Shown: positions 1-6,915 of the stretch, piece after piece
Numbering within the stretch: position 1 is the first letter of the stretch
Layout: each line of letters begins with the position of its first letter
IMG/VR virus record: IMGVR_UViG_3300023104_000004
Coordinates: 1 to 35,356 of that record
DNA: 35,356 nucleotides
Source of the DNA: a virus
Direction: 5' to 3' (one strand)
Position numbers and translations under genes: made by a program
The notes under the pieces: model-generated
Databases searched by the model: none
The model's input: the letters and a program-made list of their open reading frames with translations, nothing else
What the model was told of the DNA's origin: nothing

Positions 1-29
1 TTGAGGGTTCCAGCCTGTTCGATTGGCAT
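1..29. repeat. Terminal direct repeat, left copy
   Basis: Identical to the last 29 bases of the window (35328-35356). A coding frame continues without break across the joint, so the repeat marks circularity or terminal redundancy of the assembled molecule and not two separate genes. Whether it is a physical terminal repeat or only an assembly overlap cannot be told from sequence alone. Confidence 0.95.
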
Positions 30-161
30 CAGACACTCGAACCTGATGGGCGCGTGAAATGCCGTAATTCGTCGGATGCAAAGTGGGTGGAGCGTGGTCT
101 GCGCTTGGTCAACGGTGCATGGCGTGGTGCTGGGATGCCTGAGGGGGTGTTCGGCACATGA
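1..161 (+). CDS. FDXHR-type zinc-binding protein, C-terminal part (gene begins at 35216)
   Basis: This is the downstream part of a 90-residue protein whose ATG is at 35216 and whose frame crosses the circular joint; codons here begin at position 3 and end with TGA at 159-161. The full protein carries a CGKTW segment, a CANCHETF knuckle and an FDWHQ signature. It matches the actinophage 'FDXHR' family of small putative zinc-binding proteins, whose function is unknown. The last codon overlaps the ATG of the RusA-like gene by 4 bases (ATGA), so the two are translationally coupled. Confidence 0.8.
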   Translation, partial: EGSSLFDWHQTLEPDGRVKCRNSSDAKWVERGLRLVNGAWRGAGMPEGVFGT

Positions 162-568
162 TCCCCGTTGATGGGTTGACCAACGAGACAGTGCAGGAAC
201 CGAAACTATTCGAAACCACATGGCGTTTCGAATGGCAGACAGCACCACTGTCACTCAACTACCGACTGCACCGCATGGCCGAAGCGAATATCGTCAAAGA
301 GTTGCGCTCGAACATGCATGCGCTCGCCAGGAGAGTACCCGACCTTGGGCGTTGCGAAGTCCGGCTGACATGGTTCGTGAAGTCAACACGGCGCAGGGAT
401 GAAGAGAATATCGTTCCCGTTTTGAAGGCGCTGTGCGATGGGCTCATTGATGCTGAGGTCGTAACCGACGACACCCCCGCCTACATGGTCAAACACATGC
501 CGCGCATTGTGCTAGCCGCCAAGAATGATGTGGCGCACTTCGAGTTTCGGCTGAAGGAGATCCCATGA
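158..568 (+). CDS. RusA-like Holliday junction resolvase
   Basis: A 136-residue protein. The central stretch RRRDEENIVPVLKALCDGL followed by IDAEVVTDDTP matches the RusA/YbcG-type signature, in which an acidic-Asn motif is followed by a helix and a conserved DD pair supplying metal-binding aspartates. RusA enzymes are dimeric endonucleases that resolve four-way junctions formed in phage replication and recombination. The gene starts in a 4-base overlap with the preceding zinc-binding gene and overlaps the next gene (ATGA at 565-568), placing it in the early operon. The N-terminal 25 residues are not conserved-looking. The family call is from motif recognition. Confidence 0.78.
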   Translation: MIPVDGLTNETVQEPKLFETTWRFEWQTAPLSLNYRLHRMAEANIVKELRSNMHALARRVPDLGRCEVRLTWFVKSTRRRDEENIVPVLKALCDGLIDAEVVTDDTPAYMVKHMPRIVLAAKNDVAHFEFRLKEIP

Positions 569-891
569 AACGCGACACCGTAAGTGCCTACCGTGCTCGA
601 GGCAAGAAAACACATGACGAAATAGATGCTGAGCTCGCACGTCAGAAGGCCGAAAGTGATGCGCGGATAGAAGCCGCACGAGTCAAGGAACGGGCAGGCC
701 GTAAAACGGAAGGCACAATCACGCGCGACTCGTTCGACGGATTCACGATGGGCTCGCATTGGATTCGTGACCAATTCGGTTGGCGACGCGTAATCAAAGT
801 CAACAGCCGATCAGTCACCGTCAAGTCACTCATCAACAATGCGTGGACTGACACTGTGCGGTTCGAGAAGATTCGCGAGGTGATGCGATGA
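565..891 (+). CDS. Hypothetical protein, charged coiled-coil N-terminus
   Basis: A 108-residue protein of unknown function. Residues 10-50 are rich in Ala, Arg, Glu and Lys and are likely one long helix. The C-terminal half (MGSHWIRDQFGWRRVIKVNSR onward) looks like a small beta-rich domain ending in RFEKIREVMR. It overlaps both neighbours by 4 bases, with RusA upstream and another unknown downstream, so it is certainly in the same operon. The C-terminal pattern resembles small domains seen in actinophage early proteins, but I cannot name the family. Confidence 0.65.
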   Translation: MKRDTVSAYRARGKKTHDEIDAELARQKAESDARIEAARVKERAGRKTEGTITRDSFDGFTMGSHWIRDQFGWRRVIKVNSRSVTVKSLINNAWTDTVRFEKIREVMR

Positions 892-1196
892 CCGCGCCAA
901 TGATCATCGCCGGAACCACAGGCGAAGACAAGGCACGCATCTACTGCCAGTTTTGGGGCGAATGGAAAGACCCCTCGAACAAGATCCGTGTTGTGGAATT
1001 CGCGGGCATGGACAACAAAAACGAGGTGCTGCGGATTCGTTCCCTATGCCCACCCGAGTGGTACGAACTGATCTGGGCGGCGTTCCAGCAAGTAACAGCC
1101 GGTGTTGTTCCTGCAGCCACACACACCATTGCGTTCGACCGTCACTCGATGGCTGAAGTCACGCCGATCGATGCAACAGGTGGCGCGCTCTTCTAG
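888..1196 (+). CDS. Hypothetical protein
   Basis: A 102-residue protein of unknown function, started in a 4-base overlap with the previous gene. It is rich in aromatic residues (YCQFWGEWKD, PPEWYELIWAAFQQV) and has no recognisable catalytic motif. It is the last gene before a strong hairpin at 1218-1253 and so closes the transcription unit that runs over the circular joint. Confidence 0.65.
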   Translation: MTAPMIIAGTTGEDKARIYCQFWGEWKDPSNKIRVVEFAGMDNKNEVLRIRSLCPPEWYELIWAAFQQVTAGVVPAATHTIAFDRHSMAEVTPIDATGGALF

Positions 1197-1217
1197 TCGC
1201 CCCACCCCTTCCCCCAA

Positions 1218-1253
1218 TTGGTGGCCTACCTCGTGTGTGAGGTAGGCCACCAA
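1218..1253 (+). terminator. Perfect 15-bp inverted repeat, probable terminator
   Basis: Arms 1218-1232 and 1239-1253 are fully complementary around a 6-base loop (GTGTGT). A short T run (1256-1259) follows a few bases later, so it is not a textbook U-tract. It lies in the only sizeable gap between the genes ending at 1196 and starting at 1285. Confidence 0.75.
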
Positions 1254-1284
1254 CCTTTTACGTACCCAAAGAAAGGTGCCGGAC

Positions 1285-1428
1285 ATGAGGACTGCATACA
1301 GGTTTTCGCACCGCTCCGATGACGGACTGACCTACTACTGGTGGTCGGCCGCCCCAATCCCTGGTGACTCTCGAAGCGAATTGGTGATGTGCAATGTCGC
1401 TTGGTTCTGGTCTGGCGGCGCATCGTGA
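1285..1428 (+). CDS. Small hypothetical protein (47 aa)
   Basis: An ATG with a GAAAGG ribosome site about 8 bases upstream opens a 47-residue frame that ends with TGA at 1426-1428, two bases before the next ATG. The protein is aromatic-rich (YYWWS, AWFWSGG) and has no motif I recognise. Its placement between the terminator and the next start fits the tight packing of this operon. Confidence 0.6.
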   Translation: MRTAYRFSHRSDDGLTYYWWSAAPIPGDSRSELVMCNVAWFWSGGAS

Positions 1429-1430
1429 CA

Positions 1431-1625
1431 ATGCTCGACTTTGAAATTGAAGTGGAGCCCGCCTACTTCGCAGACCTTGCCGATGCTGACCGGTGCCGTG
1501 ATTGCAGGAGAGCGATCGCCGGACGCAACACCCGCTGCCACCAGGGCCGCAACGAGTCCGGCTACTGGGTGCAATGCGACGACTGCAACCCGCTCGGACC
1601 GGTGCCACGAGGCGGCATCGAATGA
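1431..1625 (+). CDS. Small Cys-rich putative zinc-binding protein
   Basis: A 64-residue protein. The frame is open further upstream, but the ATG at 1431 directly after the previous stop is preferred. It carries two CxxC knuckles (CRDC and CDDC) plus a fifth Cys near residue 33, the pattern of a small zinc ribbon. It overlaps the WhiB-like gene by 4 bases. Function is unknown; a DNA- or protein-binding accessory role would be inference. Confidence 0.6.
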   Translation: MLDFEIEVEPAYFADLADADRCRDCRRAIAGRNTRCHQGRNESGYWVQCDDCNPLGPVPRGGIE

Positions 1626-1954
1626 CCGAAACAACTTGGCAGTCTCTCGCAAATTGTGCCACCACCGATCCTGACATTTTCTTGCCAGTGAAGGGTGAGA
1701 GTGCTGCTCCGGCGAAACGGATCTGTGCCGCATGCGACGTGCGCCAACAGTGCCTGGCGTATGCGCTCGAGAACCGTGAACAGGGCGTGTGGGGTGGCAC
1801 AACAACATCCGAACGTGCAGGTCTGGTCAATACGGAACTCGCTGAGGCCAGAAAACTGCGCGACAACAACTGGACAACGAAAGACATTGCACACAGGTTC
1901 GACAAATCCGAACGAACGATACGCAGATGGCTAGAAAGAAGTGAAGCAGCATGA
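1622..1954 (+). CDS. WhiB-family iron-sulfur regulator with C-terminal HTH
   Basis: A 110-residue protein. Cys12, Cys35, Cys38 and Cys44 follow the WhiB spacing (C, CxxC, then C), with the flanking DPDIFLP and the GVWGG turn at 55-59. WhiB-like proteins bind a 4Fe-4S cluster and the primary sigma factor to alter promoter use; mycobacteriophage members can block host WhiB2. In place of the usual short basic tail, residues 80-104 (WTTKDIAHRFDKSERTIRR) look like a helix-turn-helix, which is uncommon. The ATG at 1622 overlaps the preceding stop and removes a long non-conserved N-terminal extension of the open frame. The WhiB call is strong; direct DNA binding is inferred. Confidence 0.9.
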   Translation: MTETTWQSLANCATTDPDIFLPVKGESAAPAKRICAACDVRQQCLAYALENREQGVWGGTTTSERAGLVNTELAEARKLRDNNWTTKDIAHRFDKSERTIRRWLERSEAA

Positions 1955-2265
1955 CCCTCACATGCGCCGGTTGCAACACACGCCCGGCAACAACAACGCA
2001 CCGTCGCGCACGTCAAGCCGACCACACCAACAACATTCTGCACCTATGCCCATCGTGTGCCGTGACTGCGCAAACCATTGTCGGGCAACAACTCGGCTGG
2101 ACAGTACGCCCCGGCAACGACCCCAACCGTGTTCCCGTGTTCAACAAAGGCACCGAAACATGGTCACGCGGCGGGGTGGTTATTCCGGCTGGGGATGCTG
2201 TCGAGTACATGGTGCTCGTGTCACAGATCGGCTCGGGGTTGCTCGAACTTGAAAGGAGAACCTAA
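1951..2265 (+). CDS. Putative zinc-finger protein
   Basis: A 104-residue protein with an N-terminal knuckle pair (CAGC near residue 6 and CPSC near residue 34) spaced like a zinc ribbon, followed by a beta-rich C-terminal half with no known motif. It overlaps WhiB by 4 bases and ends on the first base of the next ATG. The family is not recognised. Confidence 0.6.
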   Translation: MTLTCAGCNTRPATTTHRRARQADHTNNILHLCPSCAVTAQTIVGQQLGWTVRPGNDPNRVPVFNKGTETWSRGGVVIPAGDAVEYMVLVSQIGSGLLELERRT

Positions 2266-2486
2266 TGGAGACAATGGCCGATGAACTCGTGCGTGAGCAG
2301 CAGGCAGAAGACGATGACGACGGTCTGTGCCACACCTATTGCGAGTGCGACGAAGACATTGCATTGTGCGGTGCAGAAGTCGCAACCGCCGAAGAAGTCG
2401 ATGAATTCATAGTCCCCGCCGACGCCTTACTGTGCGTCGTTTGCGAAGACCTCGATGGCCGACCATGCCAGAGATGTGGTCGCTGA
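2265..2486 (+). CDS. Acidic Cys-rich small protein
   Basis: A 73-residue, strongly acidic protein (EDDDD near residue 18, many Glu) with eight or more Cys, including CHTYCEC, ALCG, CVVCEDL and a terminal CQRCG. The pattern suggests one or two metal sites, as in several actinophage early proteins of unknown role. The start is set by GGAGA about 7 bases upstream and a TAATG junction. It ends in a TGATG overlap with the replication gene. Confidence 0.65.
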   Translation: METMADELVREQQAEDDDDGLCHTYCECDEDIALCGAEVATAEEVDEFIVPADALLCVVCEDLDGRPCQRCGR

Positions 2487-2851
2487 TGGCCGGACTGAAT
2501 TGGGTTCGCCTCGACGCAAATCTGCACTCAAATCACAAAGTTTTAGCGCTTTTAGGTGACAAAAACGGTGATCACGCCCTATGCGTTTATGTCTTCTCTT
2601 TGGGCCATTCCGGTGCACACGGAACTGCAGGTTTTATACCCGCCGCAGCGCTCGGATTGTTCCACGGAAAACCGAGAGACGCAGCCCAGCTCGTAGACGT
2701 CGGATTGTGGCACGAGATCCCAGGAGGCTGGGAAATACACGACTGGATGGAGTACCAACCCACGGACGAAGAGTCCAAAGCTCGCTCCGAGAGAGCCAAG
2801 AAGGCAGCGAATGCAAGGTGGGCGAAGAGGCAAACGGGGGGTCAGGGGTGA
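2486..2851 (+). CDS. Replication organiser-like / winged-helix DNA-binding protein
   Basis: A 121-residue protein beginning MAGLNWVRLD, chosen because this ATG overlaps the previous TGA and similar actinophage proteins begin at this motif; upstream in-frame ATGs at 2465 and 2474 are possible. The fold-like pattern (alternating helices, GLWHEIPGGWEIHDWMEYQP, then a basic K/R/A-rich helix ending NARWAKRQ) is that of phage replisome-organiser or initiator N-terminal winged-helix domains that bind origin DNA. The protein stops abruptly at 2851, while the -1 frame continues for about 65 more residues through a G6 slippery run. SSB follows 0.5 kb downstream. The domain is likely; the exact role is inferred. 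Confidence 0.65.
   Translation: MAGLNWVRLDANLHSNHKVLALLGDKNGDHALCVYVFSLGHSGAHGTAGFIPAAALGLFHGKPRDAAQLVDVGLWHEIPGGWEIHDWMEYQPTDEESKARSERAKKAANARWAKRQTGGQG
2836..2842 (+). other. Candidate -1 frameshift heptamer GGGGGGT
   Basis: In the replication-gene frame the codons are ACG GGG GGT, so the sequence is a legal X_XXY_YYZ heptamer (G GGG GGT). The zero-frame TGA is at 2849-2851, and the -1 frame is open to 3039. It could be programmed slippage, a homopolymer miscall, or a genuine separate short gene. Confidence 0.4.
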
Positions 2852-3039
2852 TGCGCGGAGCAATGCCCCAAGCATTGCTCAACCGATGCCCGAGCAATGC
2901 CCCAGCCGATACACGCTACGCAACGCTACATACGCAACTAACGCTACGGGTTCAAGACTCAGGGAAATCATCTCGCGTTCTTAATGCGCCGCCCCCTGTG
3001 GATAACCGCATATTTGAAAGTTTGGAGGTGGCCAAGTGA
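2851..3039 (+). CDS. C-terminal extension or separate 62-aa ORF after the replication gene
   Basis: An open frame that can start at the ATG overlapping the replication gene stop (TGATG) or be reached by a -1 slip at 2836-2842. Its first part (MPQALLNRCPSNAPADTRYAT) resembles the low-complexity Ala/Pro/Asn linkers that follow the winged helix in phage initiator proteins, which supports its being the lost tail of the upstream protein. The end reads VDNRIFESLEVAK and stops over the GTG of the next gene. It contains an exact DnaA-box sequence. Function is unknown. Confidence 0.5.
   Translation: MRGAMPQALLNRCPSNAPADTRYATLHTQLTLRVQDSGKSSRVLNAPPPVDNRIFESLEVAK
2997..3005 (-). promoter_or_regulatory. 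DnaA-box match (TTATCCACA on the minus strand)
   Basis: TGTGGATAA on the + strand is the exact complement of the consensus DnaA box. It sits just downstream of the replication-organiser domain. Phage origins often lie inside or next to the initiator gene, so this is a possible origin element. A single 9-mer is weak evidence on its own. Confidence 0.35.
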
Positions 3040-3338
3040 TCAACATGAAGATCCAGCTCGACCCGAAAGTTGTTTGGAAGCTCGAAGAAATCGCAACTAA
3101 GGCTGGTCAGTCAGTGACCGAGTACATGGCCGGTGTTGCGGAACGGGAAGTGCAGAAGCCAACCGTTCGCATCGACTGGTACGAGGGTGCAGCAAACCGC
3201 ATCCACAAGTTGATGGATCACGGCCGAACAGACAACTACATCGCGGAACTGTTGGGCCTATCCCGCAGAACCGTTTACCGCCGACGCCAGGTCTGGTTGC
3301 TCGGTGCAGGAAATGAAGAACCTAAGGAGACAGCATGA
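3036..3338 (+). CDS. Ribbon-helix-helix plus HTH DNA-binding protein
   Basis: A 100-residue protein. The GTG start at 3036 has a GGAGG site 7 bases upstream; an ATG at 3045 is the alternative. Residues 4-35 (IQLDPKVVWKLEEIATKAGQ then SVTEYM) look like a ribbon-helix-helix or CopG-type N-terminus. Residues 60-85 (DHGRTDNYIAELLGLSRRTV) look like a resolvase or Trp-repressor-type helix-turn-helix followed by basic residues. Two DNA-binding motifs in a 100-residue protein suggest a transcription or replication regulator. It overlaps SSB by 4 bases. Confidence 0.65.
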   Translation: MINMKIQLDPKVVWKLEEIATKAGQSVTEYMAGVAEREVQKPTVRIDWYEGAANRIHKLMDHGRTDNYIAELLGLSRRTVYRRRQVWLLGAGNEEPKETA

Positions 3339-3775
3339 GCAACGCAGCAATCACCATCGAGGGTTTCATCTCGAACGAACTCAAGGTGCGAGACGTCACC
3401 AACCACCGAATTGTGGATGTCACCATTCCGGTCACACCGCAGAAGAAAGTGGATGGGAAGTGGGAAGACTCAGGTGACACCGTTTGGTACAAAGCATCAT
3501 TCTGGGATGAGCTTGGGGATGCGGTACTGCAGACCGTCAACAAGGGCACACTCGTCACGGTGTCTGGCATCCCGCGCCTTGACCTGTATTTGAAGCAGGG
3601 TGACGCGGCCGGGTCAATCGCTATCGACTTCCCGACGATCGCTGTTGTGGTTCGTAAGGGCAAGCGCGGCGGGGCATCACAGCAGCCCACAGAGGAGCCT
3701 TGGGCGGCACAGGAACCGGCTGGGGACACATGGTCTACACCCAGCAGCTACGACGACTCCCATACTCCGTTCTAG
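3335..3775 (+). CDS. ssb: Single-stranded DNA-binding protein
   Basis: A 146-residue OB-fold SSB. The N-terminal 105 residues show the usual strand pattern: ITIEGFISNELKVRDVTNHR, a V-x-I-P-V segment, WYKASFWDELGDAV, and the loop-strand G-x-L-V-x-V-x-G. They are followed by a disordered Gln/Pro/Ser-rich linker and an acidic tip ending DDSHTPF, similar to the DDxxPF tail by which bacterial SSBs recruit partner enzymes. It protects ssDNA at the phage fork and, given the tip, probably recruits host replication proteins. This fits the absence of phage polymerase or helicase genes here. Confidence 0.9.
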   Translation: MSNAAITIEGFISNELKVRDVTNHRIVDVTIPVTPQKKVDGKWEDSGDTVWYKASFWDELGDAVLQTVNKGTLVTVSGIPRLDLYLKQGDAAGSIAIDFPTIAVVVRKGKRGGASQQPTEEPWAAQEPAGDTWSTPSSYDDSHTPF

Positions 3776-3777
3776 CC

Positions 3778-3951
3778 ATGAGCGATCTCACATCCCTGGT
3801 CTACATCGATATGACCATCAGCACGAACAGCGGCAACTCGTCCGCCGTGAAGTGGAAGAACTCGGAAGTGCTCGAAATGTTGCGTGACATTCGGACAGCA
3901 ATCATCGCGGACATTGAGCCGCAACTAACCATTGAAGGAGCCCCCGAATGA
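3778..3951 (+). CDS. Small hypothetical protein (57 aa)
   Basis: Starts at the ATG two bases after the SSB stop (TAGCCATG) and ends in a 4-base overlap with the next gene. The sequence has a possible beta segment (SLVYIDMTIS) and a C-terminal helix (EVLEMLRDIRTAIIADIEPQ). There is no recognisable family. Position implies co-expression with SSB. Confidence 0.6.
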   Translation: MSDLTSLVYIDMTISTNSGNSSAVKWKNSEVLEMLRDIRTAIIADIEPQLTIEGAPE

Positions 3952-4274
3952 CCGCAATAACACTCGTACTCGGTGAAAGCCGAATCGTTGGAGAACTGAT
4001 TAGCGACGAGGCCACTTTTTGGTATATGCAACCACACGGAGCCGCCCAAGGAAATACGTTCTACAAGAAGGACGGCTGGCAGGTCGAGCATCCCCCGTTC
4101 GTGTTCCCGACAGCCCGCAGCGCAGTCATTGCACCGGTGGATGAGAAGAACGTTGGTCGCTGGTTTAGTGGCGAAGAGGGATGGAAGTCCATGCACGGGC
4201 AGGGATGGACAGAAGGAGAAATCCTTGCCCTCAACATCCCTCTTCGCGTCATCTTCGCCGGGGAGGTGGAGTGA
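3948..4274 (+). CDS. Hypothetical protein
   Basis: A 108-residue soluble protein of unknown function, rich in Trp, Gly and Phe (FWYMQPHG, GRWFSGEEGWKSMHGQGW). It overlaps both neighbours by 1-4 bases. No motif for catalysis or nucleic-acid binding was seen. Confidence 0.6.
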   Translation: MTAITLVLGESRIVGELISDEATFWYMQPHGAAQGNTFYKKDGWQVEHPPFVFPTARSAVIAPVDEKNVGRWFSGEEGWKSMHGQGWTEGEILALNIPLRVIFAGEVE

Positions 4275-4930
4275 TGAGTGATGGCTGCAATCACGAGGGT
4301 TGCCGGTTTGTCGGCAAATGTAATATTGAGACAGAGAAAAATCGAGCCGCAGCTACCCAGTCACCCGCACAGCCGACCGATGCGAGGGAGCGGGAGGCGC
4401 TGGCCGAGCTTTTGTTCAACAATGTGTGCATCGAGTGGGCACCCCGTAACACGCAGCAATGGTCGGGACTCTGGAAGAAGAACCGAGAGCCTTATCGCGA
4501 GCTTGCCGACGCAATCTTCGCGGCAGGTTTCACGCGCACCCCCGACCGTCTGGCCGAAATCGAAGCCCTCCACGAATCCATCCTTGCCCAGCAGGTTCGG
4601 ATGCAGGGGTACTTGCGTGAACGTGACGCAGCGTTGGCGACGATTGAGAGCGCGAGAGGTTTCGCGCAGAAATCCCTAGACGATGACGAGTGGGCTTTGA
4701 GCGCTGAGGATACGCTCGACATCCTCGCCGCTCACCCCACAGCAGCCCTTGCCGAGCATGACGCGCGAGTGTGGGAAGAGGGCGTAGCTACTGCTTTGAA
4801 CCATGCGATTCGTAACGATGACGGAATCACGCTGCGACTTGAACATCTTGACGGTCGTAAGTGGGATAACCCGTACCGCGCGCAGGGTGACGGAACATCG
4901 CACGATTCCCAGTCAGGAGCTACGTCATGA
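4274..4930 (+). CDS. Hypothetical protein with coiled-coil centre
   Basis: A 218-residue protein. The ATG at 4274 overlaps the previous TGA and has GGAGGTGGAG just upstream, so the longer open frame is not used. The N-terminus has three Cys (CNHEGCRFVGKC), a possible metal site. The middle (RLAEIEALHESILAQQVRMQ and following) is a predicted coiled coil containing RERDAALATI, which recurs almost exactly in the 75-aa protein at 34943. The C-terminus holds ARVWEEGVATALNH, typical of phage proteins that carry paired Asp/Trp repeats. The role is unknown. Confidence 0.6.
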   Translation: MSDGCNHEGCRFVGKCNIETEKNRAAATQSPAQPTDAREREALAELLFNNVCIEWAPRNTQQWSGLWKKNREPYRELADAIFAAGFTRTPDRLAEIEALHESILAQQVRMQGYLRERDAALATIESARGFAQKSLDDDEWALSAEDTLDILAAHPTAALAEHDARVWEEGVATALNHAIRNDDGITLRLEHLDGRKWDNPYRAQGDGTSHDSQSGATS

Positions 4931-5202
4931 GCAAGTGCGTATCCCGAGAAGGCGAGTACAGCGATCACACCCCCGACTTCCAATTGACCTGCCAGCGCTG
5001 TTTTGCCTTCGATGAAGACCGCGCTCTCCAGATCATCGGCGCGGTACGCGAGCTAGTCATGACCACCGATGGCGAGTATTTGGCCGCCGACGATTTCGAC
5101 GGGTTGGCTGGCGAGATTCAGCGCGTACTCGGTGAAGGCGGCGTGCTGATTCCGCTGCGGGAATCCGATGATTCCCCGCAACCGACCGAAAGGGGCAAGT
5201 GA
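4927..5202 (+). CDS. Hypothetical protein
   Basis: A 91-residue acidic protein with two Cys near residues 22-25 (CQRC) and an aromatic Glu/Asp-rich C-terminal helix. It overlaps both neighbours by 1-4 bases. The family is not recognised. Confidence 0.55.
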   Translation: MSKCVSREGEYSDHTPDFQLTCQRCFAFDEDRALQIIGAVRELVMTTDGEYLAADDFDGLAGEIQRVLGEGGVLIPLRESDDSPQPTERGK

Positions 5203-5615
5203 TGCCTGAGAACGACACAGGGCGCTGTTCGAAATGCCGCCACCGAGAGCATGACGGTCAATGGTGCTGGAACATGGACAGCGACAACGACTGCTCATGT
5301 GATCTACGCGCCACCCTTACCCCGGCACCCGTTGGCGACGTAAGCGAGTTGGTTGCTGCGGCACAGAAGCGCGTTGACCGTCTGGCCGAGCTGGATATCG
5401 TCTCAGACAGCGAACGGTACATCGTGAAGCTGCTTGCCGCCCTCACCGTGCAGTCTGCCGAACTTGCCGCCGCGCAGACGAAACTCGGGGAAGCAGAGAA
5501 GGTGATTGCCGAAGCGCATGACGTTACCGAATATCAAGACGTAACGGATGGATTTGCGCGCACTTGGACGGCACGTATCCTCGCCACATACACGCCCACC
5601 GAGTCCACCCATTGA
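5202..5615 (+). CDS. Cys-rich N-terminus plus coiled-coil hypothetical protein
   Basis: A 137-residue protein started at the ATG that overlaps the previous TGA; a GTG one codon upstream (5199) is also open. The first 35 residues carry CSKCRHREHDGQWCWNM then CSCDL, a likely zinc-binding knuckle. Residues 50-115 form an Ala/Glu/Lys coiled coil. It is the last gene before a strong terminator hairpin. The architecture (zinc knuckle then coiled coil) matches several neighbours in this operon, which may be diverged relatives. Confidence 0.6.
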   Translation: MPENDTGRCSKCRHREHDGQWCWNMDSDNDCSCDLRATLTPAPVGDVSELVAAAQKRVDRLAELDIVSDSERYIVKLLAALTVQSAELAAAQTKLGEAEKVIAEAHDVTEYQDVTDGFARTWTARILATYTPTESTH

Positions 5616-5635
5616 CCCCACCAATCTGTACCACC

Positions 5636-5669
5636 AAGCCCCGCCACAACAACAACCGTGGCGGGGCTT
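5636..5669 (+). terminator. 12-bp stem hairpin terminator
   Basis: Arms 5636-5647 (AAGCCCCGCCAC) and 5658-5669 are perfectly complementary around a 10-base loop, located 20 bases after a stop codon. No long T tract follows, as in many actinobacterial terminators. Confidence 0.75.
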
Positions 5670-5691
5670 ACTGCAACATGAGGAGAAACAC

Positions 5692-6147
5692 GTGAGCGAC
5701 GAACCGGCAACAACCCCAATCCTCAAATACGGCGCACTAATACCCATGACTGACGAGTACACGTTCCGCGACTGGGGTCAAACATTCCCCAGGCGCGGGC
5801 ACAGCATCGTTCATCCGATCACCGACAAGACCCGCACCGAATATGCGGCATTTGTTGAACGTTGGAACGCAGCGCGCAAAGAGTGGGATGACGTCACCGA
5901 GCAAGCCGAAAAGCTTGGTTGGGGGCGCGGTTTAAGCGGTTACGAATGGGAAGACGCAGAACTGTTCCCCCTCGAACCGGCACGCGAATGGGTGCCCGAC
6001 GAAACAGTCGAAGAACATCATGCGCGGGTGCAAACCATCCTCGACCACCACAAAGAAACCGGCGAATGGCTCGAGAAACCAGCGCCATCCATCTCGGAAA
6101 TCATGATGCGCGGAATCACCAACGCATTCACCAAGGAGGTCAAATAG
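5692..6147 (+). CDS. Hypothetical protein
   Basis: A 151-residue protein. GTG at 5692 is chosen because AGGAG lies about 6 bases before it and because the frame upstream runs through the terminator. It is hydrophilic, rich in Trp, Glu and Arg, with helical stretches (EYAAFVERWNAARKEWDDVT). No signal peptide or membrane segment was seen. It ends over the GTG of the next gene. Confidence 0.6.
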   Translation: MSDEPATTPILKYGALIPMTDEYTFRDWGQTFPRRGHSIVHPITDKTRTEYAAFVERWNAARKEWDDVTEQAEKLGWGRGLSGYEWEDAELFPLEPAREWVPDETVEEHHARVQTILDHHKETGEWLEKPAPSISEIMMRGITNAFTKEVK

Positions 6148-6824
6148 TGAGCGAAGACAGATTGCTTGATGCGGTGGACGAGCTCACAAGAGAGCGCACC
6201 GTACACACAACCATCATCGATGACGAAACAGGCGAATGGTTGCGGGTGCACAGCGAGAAACACCCACCGCTCATAACCATGCTGCTCGAAGGCACAGGGA
6301 TCTCGCGCGGCTCAGCATCATCAGACCCCGGCATCCCAATCGATGCAGACGCGCTCGAGATGTACTCCCAAATGCGCGACCTCATCCGGCTCTGGTGCAA
6401 AAAACTTGGTGCCACATTCGACGATGACCTGCTTGCAAGTATTCGCGTGTGGTTCCTGGCGCACGCGAACGCTGTACGCGCCGGCAAGGTATCCGAAGTC
6501 ATCGACCATGATGTGACCCGCATGGTCGAGGGTTGGGTGCGGATGATCCTCAACAAGTTCGAGCCCGATGAGAAACGCGAGTGGACTGACCCTTGTCCCG
6601 CGCTGATCCCGGTCGAGAACGAGTTCGGTGTGCACAAGCGTTGTGGTGCCCGCCGCGTCTGGGTGAACGGTGATGAGAGGTTCGCAATCCAACTCAACGT
6701 CACGAAGATGACAGCCGAATGTGCCCACTGTCACACGCGCTGGGTCGGCGTGAAAGAGATCATGCAACTGCGACACGAAACGAATGTTGCAGAAGCAGCA
6801 AAAAAAGATGCGCGTGTCGCTTGA
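6147..6824 (+). CDS. Actinophage conserved protein with C-terminal zinc ribbon
   Basis: A 225-residue protein started at the GTG overlapping the previous TAG. It begins RLLDAVDELTRERT, a pattern common in actinophage proteins of the DUF7341 type (recalled, not searched). The C-terminus has two Cys pairs, DPCP with KRCGARRVWVNG and then CAHCHTRW near residue 198, consistent with a zinc ribbon. The central part is helical with many Trp. It closes this transcription unit; a terminator follows at 6882. Function is unknown, and the zinc ribbon hints at nucleic-acid binding. Confidence 0.65.
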   Translation: MSEDRLLDAVDELTRERTVHTTIIDDETGEWLRVHSEKHPPLITMLLEGTGISRGSASSDPGIPIDADALEMYSQMRDLIRLWCKKLGATFDDDLLASIRVWFLAHANAVRAGKVSEVIDHDVTRMVEGWVRMILNKFEPDEKREWTDPCPALIPVENEFGVHKRCGARRVWVNGDERFAIQLNVTKMTAECAHCHTRWVGVKEIMQLRHETNVAEAAKKDARVA

Positions 6825-6881
6825 TTAAGTAACGATCGTTCCGTACCATCGACCTCAGTACAGCACAACCATGTGCTCTGA

Positions 6882-6915
6882 CAGAAAGCCCTCACTTCAC
6901 TGTGAGGGCTTTCTG
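6882..6915 (+). terminator. 14-bp perfect hairpin, probable bidirectional terminator
   Basis: Arms 6882-6895 and 6902-6915 pair perfectly around a 6-base loop. The stem begins CAGAAAG and ends CTTTCTG. It follows the gene ending at 6824 and precedes about 280 bases with no convincing gene. Confidence 0.8.

Noticed and set aside
1258-2043. Long minus-strand open frame antisense to the WhiB region
   Set aside because: It covers well-supported + strand genes, including an intact WhiB motif, and its translation is Arg/Cys/Ser-rich without any domain.
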